64,000 bases of DNA from an uncultured Isosphaeraceae bacterium (lineage in GTDB: Bacteria > Planctomycetota > Planctomycetia > Isosphaerales > Isosphaeraceae): assembly GCA_945957605.1 (NCBI GenBank), contig CAMFLR010000009.1, forward strand, positions 237,925-301,924, written 5' to 3'. The position numbers were made by a program, and so were the translations under genes. Positions 28,901 to 37,953 of the stretch are shown piece by piece (within the stretch, counting starts at the first letter, position 1; each line of letters opens with the position of its first letter). The notes below the pieces were generated by a model. It had not been told where the DNA came from, did no database searches, and saw only the letters and a program-made list of their open reading frames with translations.

Positions 28901-29437
28901 CTTTACGAAAGCTGGTCACTACCGCTCGCTGTCGTGCTGGTCGTACCGATGTGCGTGCTTAGCGCGCTTATCGGGGTTGTCTTCGCCAAGCTGTCGGTTG
29001 ACATCTTTGTACAAGTCGCGTTCGTGGTGCTTGTGGGATTGGCGTGCAAAAACGCGATTCTGATCGTCGAGTTCGCCCGCGATCGTGAGCGAGAAGGTGT
29101 CAGCCGTTTCGATGCCGCCGTGGAGGCCGCCAAGACTCGCCTCCGGCCGATTTTGATGACGAGCTTTGCCTTCGTGCTCGGGGTGGTGCCGCTGGTGGTT
29201 GCTCACGGCGCCGGTGCTGAGATGAGGCGGCCCCTCGGAACGGCAGTTTTCGCGGGGATGCTCGGCGTTACGCTCTTTGGCCTCATTCTGACGCCAGTGT
29301 TCTATTCCGTCATCCGGCGTTTTGCGGCGCGAAGGGTTGTCGTATCGAGCAACGCGTTGAATTTGGAGGCCCACTCTGACGACACGGGTGATGCTCTGGC
29401 CAGTTCGCATTCGAGCGAACAGATTCAGACGGAATGA
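25940..29437 (+). CDS. RND multidrug efflux permease (HAE1/AcrB type) with central insertion
   Basis: GTG start. The N-terminus is classic AcrB type ([44 protein letters not shown]). The proton-relay helix 4 reads [17 protein letters not shown]-like ([24 protein letters not shown]) with both aspartates kept, and the last repeat has [20 protein letters not shown]. At 1165 aa it is about 110 residues longer than typical pumps. The excess is a hydrophobic and charged insertion at about residues 500-607, where two more membrane segments may lie. It exports small hydrophobic compounds using the proton gradient; its substrate is unknown. Confidence 0.94.
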   Translation: [1165 protein letters not shown]

Positions 29438-29748
29438 CATCCGACTTCAACTGCGACATTTGCGGGCGAAGAAGGCGGAAGACTGAAAAAGCCAGCATGC
29501 CAGTTATCGCCAAGGTAGCTCGCCATTCTGGCGTTCCATGGCATTAACGTAGCGATAGATTGCCTTCTGGCAATTATTATAGATGTGCAGTTATGCCGAT
29601 GTCGCAAAGCATTTGTTTTGGGCACTTTATCCTGAATGCCTTTTTCGCTCATCGGAGCATGGGAAATTTATGTGTTGCTTACTCGTGTGATATCGGGGTG
29701 TTACTCTTCAAAAATCAATTCGCTCCTATTCGATATTGCGATATGTAG
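29438..29748. other. AT-richer intergenic region
   Basis: About 310 bases after the RND gene. No convincing coding frame is seen. A small inverted motif (TTGCC-TTC-TGGCAA near 29562) is present. The composition is more AT-rich than the flanking genes. It marks the border to the mobile-element remnant. Confidence 0.35.
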
Positions 29749-30288
29749 TTCAGCCGGAGAAATCGACTGTGTCGATCCTATCCTCCGTTCGCGCCGTGGT
29801 CGCAAATTGTTCTTGAACGGTTTGAAATGCGTGAGTTGCTCACGGGTTTTGTAATGACGAACACCAACGATTCGGGCTCAGGTTCGCTCCGGCAGCCGAT
29901 CACCAGTGCAATCGGCGCTGCCGCGCAAAACGTGATCATATTCGCAATTCGCGGCAGCGGTCCGCATATCATTACGCCGCTTTCCGCTTTGCCTACCATC
30001 ACGAATGCGCTGATGATCGACGGCACGTCTCAGCCGGGATATTCTTCGACGCCGCTCATCGAACTCAATGGTTCGGGCACGGGCGGAAGTGAGATTTCGA
30101 TTACAGCGGATATCTGCGTCATTAAGGGGATGGCGATTGGTAACTTTCAAACCGGCAACAATCTCATATCCGGAAAGAATATTCTCGTTCAAGTTAATTT
30201 CGTCGGCACAGATACGACGGGAATGGTTGACCCGCCCCCTTGGATGCTACCAACCTCTATCAAGGTGCTCCCGACTGGGCCGCCATAG
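29749..30288 (+). pseudogene. truncated beta-helix / CSLREA-type surface protein
   Basis: The frame reads VLERFEMRELLTG just before VMTNTNDSGSGSLRQPI, the usual junction of planctomycete surface proteins (motif LE-x-R-x-LL-S/T, then VTNTNDSGPGSLRQAI). IIFAIRGSGPHIITPLSAL, DGTSQPGY and TPLIELNG follow. An in-frame stop at 29746 removes the normal N-terminus, leaving no good start upstream of ATG 29827. At the 3' side the gene runs into an IS element at 30228 and stops at 30288 inside it. The normal protein would be hundreds of residues longer, and its remainder is not found beyond the element. Confidence 0.6.
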
Positions 30289-31297
30289 CAAGCCCGCGAG
30301 CAAATGCTATCCGCACCCCGGCGCCCGGTGGCCGAGGCTCGACTGGGGCGGGACTCGGTTGTAACCGACCCTCCATCGCTGGATCAGCACCTTCGCCTCC
30401 AGCAGCGTGTCGGACGCCACGCGGTCCAGCAACTCGTCCGACAGCTTGCCGTTAAAGCTCTCGCAGTATCCGTTCTTCCACGGGCTTCCAGGCTCGATGC
30501 ACAGCGTCGATACCCCGACCTCTCCGAGCCAGTCGGGCACGACCTTCGCCGTGAACTCTGGTCCGTTGTCCGAGCGGATGTGACCGGGCACGCCACTTCG
30601 CACGAATAGGTCCGGAAGTCGCTCCTGGACATCGTCGCTCGTCAGCCTTCGGGCCACGTCGATCGCCAGGCACTCCCGCGTGAATTCGTCGATCATCGCC
30701 AGCATCCGGAACGCCCGGCCGTCGCTTGTGCGGGCCGCGTCTGGTCTGCCGTTGCGGCACCTTGAGGCCCTCCCTCCTCCAGAGCCGCACCACCCTCTTG
30801 TGGTTGACGACGAAGCCCTCGACCCGCAGTAACGCCGCGACCCGGCGGAAGCCGTACCGGCCGTACTCGGCGGCCAGGACTACCATCCGCTCCACCAGCG
30901 AGGCCTCGTCGGGAACGAGGGCCTTGCCTCGCTGGGCCGAGCAGCACTGCCCCAACACCCGGTAGGCCTCCTTGAAGATCGCCTAGTCGAGATCGGCATC
31001 GGCCAGGAGACGCTTGAGGTGAGCGTTCTCGCCCCTGAGTTCCTTGAGCCGCTTGGCCTGGTCGACCTTAAGGCTGCCGCGCTCCTTCCACCAGCGATAG
31101 TAGGTATGTTCGGTCACTCCGATGGCCTTGGAGGCTACGGCGACCGAGCTGCCTTTGGCGACCTCGACCTCGGCCTGGCGGAGCTTGCCGATGATCTGCT
31201 CTGCGGTCTGACGAATTCTGGGCATGTGAGGATTCCCCTTCGGTAAACCGCCGCAAGTATCACCTCGCGACTGGACACGTTTAAAGGGGGAAGGTCA
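30228..31297 (-). mobile_element. decayed IS3-family insertion sequence
   Basis: The ends are inverted repeats: TGACCCGCCCCCTTGGA reading in from 30228 and TGACCTTCCCCCTTTAA reading in from 31297. Inside, on the minus strand, are the two parts of an IS3-type transposase. No matching target duplication is seen (GGT before, CTA after). The interrupted gene also does not resume on the far side, so a deletion or rearrangement probably followed insertion. Confidence 0.75.
30307..31225 (-). pseudogene. IS3-family transposase OrfA/OrfB, several lesions
   Basis: OrfA starts at 31225 (RIRQTAEQIIGKLRQAEVEV, helix-turn-helix TEHTYYRWWKE, leucine zipper KRLKELRGENAHLKRLLAD) and ends at a TAG at 30983 inside the conserved DLDKAI segment. 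In the same frame the OrfB start continues (VLGQCCSAQRGKAL, EYGRYGFRRVAALLR), but about 30 residues between the two are missing. Near 30720 the frame changes again to RAFRMLAMIDEFTRECLAI, with SDNGPEF and GSPWKNGYCESFNGKL. The stretch that would contain the first DDE aspartate (normally xHVWSYDFV) is deleted, so the enzyme is dead. Confidence 0.75.
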
Positions 31298-31843
31298 CTA
31301 CTCCTATGACGTCGATGAGGTGGTCGAGACAACTTGATCAATGTCAATCAGGTCAAGCTTGGGGAGGTGGAGCTGGCCGTCCCTGGCGAGAAAATCGGTG
31401 AACGACTCGAAACCAGATTTGGTGGACCAGTTGGTCTTGCTCGCGGCTTGTTAAGGCTCAGACATTGGTTGCGGTTCCTATGCAATAGTTCGCGCATTCC
31501 AACAATTCGGCATAATCCAGCGCCGAAGGAGCTGCCAATTCTTTTCAATTCGATATTAACACATAATTAACGCGAGATATAACTTTACTCAGAATCTTCG
31601 CGGGACCCCGAAGAGCCGTTCTTTTGGCAGCAAAATGCACCACACTTTGGAGCCGTCGGCAATTTAAGTTTTCGCGACCGACGCTATTTGATTGCCAAAT
31701 CTGCAGCCCGTGCTAATCTAAGAAGAATAGACAGAATAGAAAAACTGTCGCGGTTTGGCCGTTAACGCCAGTCTATCCGGCCAAAATCCGTTGAGTAAAA
31801 GTGTCGACCTCCAATCCTTACAGACGGCCCTGAGGTGACTCTA
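31298..31843 (+). other. intergenic region, no gene recognised
   Basis: About 545 bases between the IS remnant and the TPR gene. Only shadow-like frames are present (for example 31334-31570). Its right part should hold the promoter of the gene at 31844. No clear repeat. Confidence 0.35.
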
Positions 31844-33658
31844 ATGCGCCGCAATGTGATAGTTCAGGCGATTGTCTTCACTTCCTTATTCATCTTGGCA
31901 ACGCCGGCGTATTGTCAAAGCTCTCTATCCCGTAGTTTGACGCAACCAAGAAACTACGTGACACCACGGATATCTTCGTTCACCAATCTAGACTATCGAG
32001 TGATTCGAACGAATCCAATTCCTCGTGGTCCGCTTCCTCTGCCTGAACATGTGGGCACCGGAGTGAGTGCTGCGTTGGTGCCTGGTTCGGGAGCAATAAG
32101 TCCATGGATCGCACCAGCACCATCCGCCGCTCCGCTTGTCATAAATTGTCTGTGCTGCGAACCGGAGAATGGGGAGAAGACGTCCCAAGCCTACGATAAA
32201 TACGAGTGTGGAGTTCGAGGAGCCCAGATTCTTGAGGCCTCGCCCGACTCCAGTTTCGCTGCACAAACGGCGCGAAAAGCTTATAGCGATCTTGGCGAGG
32301 CGATTCGCATTTATGAGCAGCAGGTCCCAAAGCCGGACAGCTATACCTGCAAGTTATTTGTGTCTCATTACTATCGCGCCGTCGCCGCTGCCCGGATGGA
32401 GAATTCCGGCCGCGTGATCGAAGAAGCAAAGATTGCATTGGGCATCTGGGATAAACTCGATCTAAACACACGTTCTAAACTCGCGCCAACATTACCCAAG
32501 CCGGTAAGGACGCTTAAGGGGCTCCGAGGCTTACATTACGCGCTCCTGGGGAGGATCGAAGCACTCGTCGACTGTGGAGAGACGGTGGACTTGATCAAAG
32601 GGAACGTCGACCCGACCACGAAAAAGCTTTCCAAGACGGATTGCCAGCAGCTTCTCGAGATCGTTTCCTCTTACCGAAAGCTCGGCGACGAAGGCCGTGC
32701 AATTGCCCTGTTGACTGATACTATCGGGCTTACCGATGAGATCACCGTCAGTGTTGACGCATACTTGGAACGCGGGAAAGCAAGGCTTGATAGCGTGCCG
32801 AATGCTACTCCAGCAGACATTAACAACGCCCTTGTAGATTTTACCAAGGCGCGAGACTCGATTATTGGAAGTCCGTACAGCTTCGACTCTGATCACTTGT
32901 GGGATGCCGAGCGCAAAATGGCGCAGATTTATCGAAGCCTTGGCGACTACGAGAATATGATTCGAACCCTTACGGAATTCTTAACACTCAGAAGATCGAA
33001 AGTGTATGCACCAGACCATGATATGGAGGCTCTATATAATCGCGCCGAAGGCTATTTCCTTGAAAGTAACTTCGCTGTGGCCATCAATGAATTGACAACG
33101 ATTCTTCAGTCTCCCGCGCTCAATCAAATCGATGGAGGCCGGTTTGATTGTTTGATGCTTCGCGGTAAGGTCTATTTGAAAACTCAGGACTTCGACAAAG
33201 CCATTGCTGACTTCAAGGCCGCGGTAAGCGAAAACCCAGGGGACAAGTCAGCACAAGCCGCGCTGGCTGAGGCTTCTAGCCATTCACAGACCCCTACAAA
33301 AACCGAAAAAACGTCAGACAGCACCCCGGCCCCCAAGAACACGGCTCTGCAAACTCTCAATGATCAAGCCCTCATCGAGGACGCATACGCGAGAATCCAA
33401 GAGATTCGCGCTCGAAACGAGACGGCCAAAGCAAATCAGGAACTCGCCATTACCCATCAGGTTGAAGCCCGAGCCAGCGCGGCCAAGGCGGCCAAGCCAC
33501 CCGTGAATCAACAAGCGGCCAAAGATCCTGTCGCTGACATCGAAACACAAGCACGGATTTACAACGCTCAGGCTTCGATCGACAATGCAGCTGCTGCGTC
33601 TGTTCGCGCCAGACTCGACGCAAAGCAAAATCAAAAGGTGATCGACGCCACGAAGTGA
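31844..33658 (+). CDS. secreted tetratricopeptide-repeat protein
   Basis: ATG 31844 is preceded by GAGGTGA at 5 bases. A signal peptide (VIVQAIVFTSLFILATPAYC) is followed by a proline-rich linker. TPR-like helix pairs run from about residue 130 to 480 (YSDLGEAIRIYEQQV, SSYRKLGDEGRAIALLTD, EALYNRAEGYFLESNFAVAINELTTI, FDKAIADFKAAVSENPGDKSAQAAL). The C-terminal 120 residues are Ala/Lys/Gln-rich, low in complexity and probably a coiled coil. It probably acts outside the cytoplasm as a scaffold. It converges with the 1252-aa secreted protein, and a bidirectional hairpin terminator lies between them. Confidence 0.72.
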   Translation: MRRNVIVQAIVFTSLFILATPAYCQSSLSRSLTQPRNYVTPRISSFTNLDYRVIRTNPIPRGPLPLPEHVGTGVSAALVPGSGAISPWIAPAPSAAPLVINCLCCEPENGEKTSQAYDKYECGVRGAQILEASPDSSFAAQTARKAYSDLGEAIRIYEQQVPKPDSYTCKLFVSHYYRAVAAARMENSGRVIEEAKIALGIWDKLDLNTRSKLAPTLPKPVRTLKGLRGLHYALLGRIEALVDCGETVDLIKGNVDPTTKKLSKTDCQQLLEIVSSYRKLGDEGRAIALLTDTIGLTDEITVSVDAYLERGKARLDSVPNATPADINNALVDFTKARDSIIGSPYSFDSDHLWDAERKMAQIYRSLGDYENMIRTLTEFLTLRRSKVYAPDHDMEALYNRAEGYFLESNFAVAINELTTILQSPALNQIDGGRFDCLMLRGKVYLKTQDFDKAIADFKAAVSENPGDKSAQAALAEASSHSQTPTKTEKTSDSTPAPKNTALQTLNDQALIEDAYARIQEIRARNETAKANQELAITHQVEARASAAKAAKPPVNQQAAKDPVADIETQARIYNAQASIDNAAAASVRARLDAKQNQKVIDATK

Positions 33659-33697
33659 CTTTGTCACGCGTCGACCACGAACATGTTGAAAAACGAA

Positions 33698-33733
33698 AGA
33701 AGCCGGGTGCTGGAAATCCAGTCGCCGGCTTCT
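33698..33733. terminator. bidirectional intrinsic terminator
   Basis: AGAAGCCGG (33698-33706) pairs perfectly with CCGGCTTCT (33725-33733), and the loop has a further CTGG/CCAG pairing. An A-rich run lies on the left (GAAAAACGAAAG) and a T-run on the right (ATCGTTTT), fitting termination of both convergent genes. Confidence 0.8.
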
Positions 33734-33764
33734 ATCGTTTTGGCGTCTGCTATCGCTCAGGCGA

Positions 33765-36700
33765 TCACGGGCGTCCCAATAGACGCTCTGTGAGCGGTCC
33801 TTGCACCTTGGGCGGCGCCGTACCTTGAGCCTGACCTGGATGCAAGAAGCTAAAAAGCGAGCGGCGTTGTTGGGGATAGTTGCTCACCGGCACGCTCACA
33901 TTGATCGTCGGACCGGTGGGAGTCACAACGAGGTGCTGGAACGACTGCGACGGCAATTTCGGAAGATCGACCGCACCAGAGGAAATGAGCGTCTCGAGTT
34001 TCGCAGCCGCCTCTGTCTGCTTCTTTTCGATCGATGCGAGACGATTTTCGAGAGCGTCAACCGCAGGATCGGCGAAAGAGGCACTGGCGGCAGTCCTGCG
34101 AGCAAGCGAGGTGCGAACCACGAATGAGTCGCGATCGTCAGATTCATTCGCGCCAACTGTTAAATCTTGGTCTCCAGGACGAGCTGAGTATCTCGGCCCC
34201 TGAAGACTATCGGGTCTTTCGCGATTCATTGCCGAGGGAGTAGTGGCAACGGAAATGAGTTGCGTGGGAATCGTTAGGCCGCCCGCCGTATAGGAGGAGG
34301 GCTGCCCCGTCCCTTCCGGAGTTACCAGCACCGGTCCCGTGGAATACGTGCTCAGTGCCTTTGTAGGTGCCTGTCCAGCCGCGTTAAGGGCAGTGAACAG
34401 CGCGGTGTTAAAGTCGCTAAGCTGTTTGTTCGTGACAACGTATGTGTCGCTGTCGACCAGGGCAACGCCCTTGATCGGAATATTGGGAAGTGCAGAAGTC
34501 GCGGCAGCATCTGGTGGCAGATTCACGGAGATCGTCAGCGTAACTGACTTTGCCAGATTCTTCGAGGAGCTTGCCTTGAGTCGAATCGTGGCATCTGGTG
34601 AGGCCGGACCAAGGGCACCCGTCGCCTTCTTGCCGTCTGTCGACTTGAACTGCATGGCAACAGACGTATCCAAGAAGGCGTAAGCGATGCCGCTTGCAAT
34701 GCCAGCCGCAGAGCCGCTGGGCTTCACCGGAATCTGGAGGCGGTTCGAGATACCGTTGGGTGTCGCGACCTGAATTTCGACAACTTCGGTCTTATCGTCG
34801 CGAATCGAAGTGTGCAAGCCGGCAGGCATGTGAATCCGGATGACCTCGCGGCTGAGAATGTCATAGGATCCAATGTTCGCGCTGTTCGCCAGTACGTCGA
34901 ACTTTGAGGCATCTGTGGAAGACTGAACGACAAGCTGGCCGGTCGTCGGGTCTCTGAGTACAAACCCTGAAACCACCGCGTTTTGGACGCCCGTGTTTGT
35001 CTGAGTCTTGACGACCTGTCCTTCCCTGAACAACGTATTGCCGCCGACTAAGACCGACATCTCGTAAAGGCTGAAATGCTTACCGAAAACGACGATGTCG
35101 TTCGGTTTCGTGGCATCGTAATATTGGATGCCTTCGTAGCCTGAAAGTTCGGGAACCAGGGCGGTTGTCCCCTGAGTGAACAGCGCAAAACCGCCGAGCG
35201 TGTTTTCATAAGGCACCTTCACAAACTGCGTCTGAAGCGGAAGTTGGGCTTCGAGCATATGCAGTTTGGCACGCAGGCGATCTGTATCTTCTGTGCGATA
35301 GCGTCCGCAAGCGCACGCTTGGTCGAGCGCGTCCCGGGCCTCGTTGATCATGCGCCCAAGCTCAACAGCTTTGGCCGTTTTCAACTTACGTTCGTCCGGA
35401 TCGCTCAGACGATACCAGTCGTTCGCAATATCGAGTCGCATTCCCCGGATGAACGAGGGCATGACGACAACCGCCAGGGTCTCTCGCATGCCTGGTTCGA
35501 TCTTGCTGTTGTTCGGCTGGTACTTCGGTCCCGGACCACCTCGATATACCAGGTTGAATAGCGCCCTCGGATTCGATTCTTCCGGCGGCAGTTGAAACCG
35601 CGGCGAGAAGCGCCAGCCGAACGTGTCATTGCCATGAGCAAAGGCAGCGATCGTTTGGTTCAGGTCGATGGTCTGAGCTTCGTATTGAAGCTGGCGCTGA
35701 TATTGCATCGCCTGCCTGAAGCTAAGCCGACCGGTCGAGAGAGCAAAGGCGATCGCCACGGCGAGATCGCGTTTGCGAGAAAAGGCTTCTTCAATATTCT
35801 GCTGATCCGTGACGGGCTCGAGGCCAAAAACGATCATGGGCCAGCGAGCGCGAATATAATTCTGAAAAGCGGTGTCGATGTCGGGCGTCGGTAGGGGGAG
35901 ATAGAACTGCATCCCATCGATATCATCGGGGCAGTGATAGTCCTCCCCTTTGGTCTGTGTCATGTCGTATCTGAGGTGGCGGTTCAGCAAACCGGCATCG
36001 AGAGCAACGGCCCAGCAAAGCACTCCGATCGGCTGATTTCGCAGGTTACCAGGCAACTTGTTGACGAAGGCCTCGAAGAGGTTGTAGAACTCGTTCGACT
36101 TGGCGTCATCGTCATTGACTTGATCGATCTTCGATGCGTCGAACTTGCGCTCGAGAAAATCGTCGACGAGCCTTTCCATGTAGTCGGCTTCCATCAGAAT
36201 CGCCAAGCGATCCTGACGTGTATGCCCATCCATCAGGTCATAAGCAACCTCAAGCTCTTGACGAAGATACGAACGGACGTCGAGCGTTCGAACACCGAGC
36301 GTTTGGGGCGACTTCGCCCTTCCCATGTTGATCCCGCTCTGCACCGCAAAGGCAAGCTTGAGCAGATTCTCACCGAGGAACACGCGGCGGACATCGCTGG
36401 GCGCAATCGCGTACGAACGCGAATCGGTGCGGCTCACCGGAAAAAACGAGCTATTGATCTCGAGGTCTTGCTCGATCTTACGCGCATTTGCCTGAGCCTC
36501 GTTTGTTTTCCTATTCAGTTCGCCGAGGGCCAACGACTTCGCTTCGGGGGTTCTTTGATTCTTGAGATCGAGGTAGTCCTGCACAGCTTTATGATGTTTC
36601 GCGGCGTCGCCGCTCCGGATCAATTCCAGCACAATCGGCCCAAGCAAATCGACGACGTCGTTGATGACCAGGTTGCGGTAGGTGCTCGGGAGGAACCGGG

Positions 36701-37523
36701 GGCCAAAGTCATGTTTCATCGTCAAACTAACAATCGCACCGTGTCCCTTGACCGTTTTATCCCCTGGCTGAAGCGACACCGGTACACGCATCATGTACAT
36801 CGCATAACCAGCCGAATCGGTGTTGTCGTCACCGAGATTGTTGCGGCGAACGCGTGCGAGATTGGTGATGTAGTCGGCTTTCTCCGCGTTTTGGATGTTG
36901 GGTTCTAGGCCAATGGGTGTGTTGGTAAAGAAGGCATTCGTTGTGGTTGCCCCAGTCGGTGCAGGAAGCAAACCGAAAGTCGCGGCAGTAGACGGAGACG
37001 TGTTGGTGATAGTTCCGGGCAGGCCGTTAAAGGTCGTCGTGGTAGTTTTTGTGGCAGGATCGGTGGTGCTCGATGTGCTTAGCCCCTGCACATTTCCCAG
37101 CGCTGCTGATAAGTCACTTGAACTTGAGATGACATTTGGGAGATCACCATTTGCGTTGGCCTTTAAAGGATTCAGAACGCCGCCAATACTTGTGCCGCTT
37201 TGAAACGATGCCGTATCCGTGCGTGCAACGCGCCCCGCAAGCTTGACCTGAAAGTTCGTCAACTCCGCGGCCATTTGGTCTTCGAATTCGCGGCGGAATT
37301 TCGTCATCCGCGCCTGACTCCAAATATCCGCTTGCTTAACGACGACCGTCCCCTGGTTTGCGATCTGGCTTTGAATATGGTCGATCATCCGGGCGACCTG
37401 CGTCAGAGTAGGCGGCCCGGTTTCAATGAACTGGTCGAAAACCCCCGACTGGGCAGGCACTGCCAGAACGGTCCCCATCAATAATGCTGCTAAGAGCAAA
37501 GGTATTGTATATCGAGGACGCAT
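33765..37523 (-). CDS. very large secreted protein with TIG-like domain, unknown function
   Basis: The 1252-residue protein has a signal peptide (PLLLAALLMGTVLAVPAQS). The helical N-terminal part (FIETGPPTLTQVARMIDHIQ) is followed by a Ser/Thr-rich linker near residues 110-200. The middle is a large alpha/beta region with a CACG motif near 740. A beta-sandwich at about 830-960 resembles an IPT/TIG domain (IVVFGKHFSLYEMSVLVGGNTLF, VEIQVATPNGISNRLQIPV). A Ser/Thr-rich region, a short coiled coil (LENRLASIEKKQTEAAAKLETL) and a basic tail end it. I recognise no enzyme domain. It diverges from the small LE-x-R-x-LLS protein at 37954. Confidence 0.72.
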   Translation of the reverse strand: MRPRYTIPLLLAALLMGTVLAVPAQSGVFDQFIETGPPTLTQVARMIDHIQSQIANQGTVVVKQADIWSQARMTKFRREFEDQMAAELTNFQVKLAGRVARTDTASFQSGTSIGGVLNPLKANANGDLPNVISSSSDLSAALGNVQGLSTSSTTDPATKTTTTTFNGLPGTITNTSPSTAATFGLLPAPTGATTTNAFFTNTPIGLEPNIQNAEKADYITNLARVRRNNLGDDNTDSAGYAMYMMRVPVSLQPGDKTVKGHGAIVSLTMKHDFGPRFLPSTYRNLVINDVVDLLGPIVLELIRSGDAAKHHKAVQDYLDLKNQRTPEAKSLALGELNRKTNEAQANARKIEQDLEINSSFFPVSRTDSRSYAIAPSDVRRVFLGENLLKLAFAVQSGINMGRAKSPQTLGVRTLDVRSYLRQELEVAYDLMDGHTRQDRLAILMEADYMERLVDDFLERKFDASKIDQVNDDDAKSNEFYNLFEAFVNKLPGNLRNQPIGVLCWAVALDAGLLNRHLRYDMTQTKGEDYHCPDDIDGMQFYLPLPTPDIDTAFQNYIRARWPMIVFGLEPVTDQQNIEEAFSRKRDLAVAIAFALSTGRLSFRQAMQYQRQLQYEAQTIDLNQTIAAFAHGNDTFGWRFSPRFQLPPEESNPRALFNLVYRGGPGPKYQPNNSKIEPGMRETLAVVVMPSFIRGMRLDIANDWYRLSDPDERKLKTAKAVELGRMINEARDALDQACACGRYRTEDTDRLRAKLHMLEAQLPLQTQFVKVPYENTLGGFALFTQGTTALVPELSGYEGIQYYDATKPNDIVVFGKHFSLYEMSVLVGGNTLFREGQVVKTQTNTGVQNAVVSGFVLRDPTTGQLVVQSSTDASKFDVLANSANIGSYDILSREVIRIHMPAGLHTSIRDDKTEVVEIQVATPNGISNRLQIPVKPSGSAAGIASGIAYAFLDTSVAMQFKSTDGKKATGALGPASPDATIRLKASSSKNLAKSVTLTISVNLPPDAAATSALPNIPIKGVALVDSDTYVVTNKQLSDFNTALFTALNAAGQAPTKALSTYSTGPVLVTPEGTGQPSSYTAGGLTIPTQLISVATTPSAMNRERPDSLQGPRYSARPGDQDLTVGANESDDRDSFVVRTSLARRTAASASFADPAVDALENRLASIEKKQTEAAAKLETLISSGAVDLPKLPSQSFQHLVVTPTGPTINVSVPVSNYPQQRRSLFSFLHPGQAQGTAPPKVQGPLTERLLGRP

Positions 37524-37953
37524 CGCTCGAGTCCTTCCTTCGGTTTACGTCAAAAATGCCGACCAGACGGGTCATACTGCCTGTTATGATCGGCGCGATT
37601 GCGCAGTTACTCCCGAAAAATTGGACGTCGGTTTTCTTTTTCGCCGAAAACAAAATCTTTTCAACCAAAGCACTCATTCAACGAGCCGAATTGTAGGTCA
37701 GAGCTCTTTGCAATCTCCGCCACACTCGCTCACTTCAGTCTTTTTTCGATGATCCTCGCCGCTCAAAAACTCATGCGTTTCTCACCGCCGAAAAGCACGA
37801 CTATCCTATTGCGTAGCCTAGAAGCATTCTGGCAAAATAGATAAATTAAGTAAAAGACGATGTGGATCGGGCGGTGTTCGTAGCTCAGGGACGAACCTGA
37901 ATCTTTGTCGGTTCAGGGCAAGAGGTTACGGGGGATTTAGGGAGGGGCTCCCC
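37524..37953. other. divergent promoter region of the surface-protein locus
   Basis: A 430-base region between divergent genes, with no credible coding frame. At its right edge GGGAG (37940-37944) and CTCCC (37948-37952) can pair, burying the ribosome-binding sequence of the gene at 37954. Confidence 0.45.

Noticed and set aside
30225..31300. Target-site duplication for the IS3 element
   Set aside because: The three bases on each side (GGT and CTA) do not match, so no duplication can be claimed.
35934..36908. A 324-codon plus-strand frame opposite the 1252-aa gene
   Set aside because: It is a shadow frame: it has no ribosome-binding sequence or motif, while the minus-strand gene is continuous with a signal peptide.
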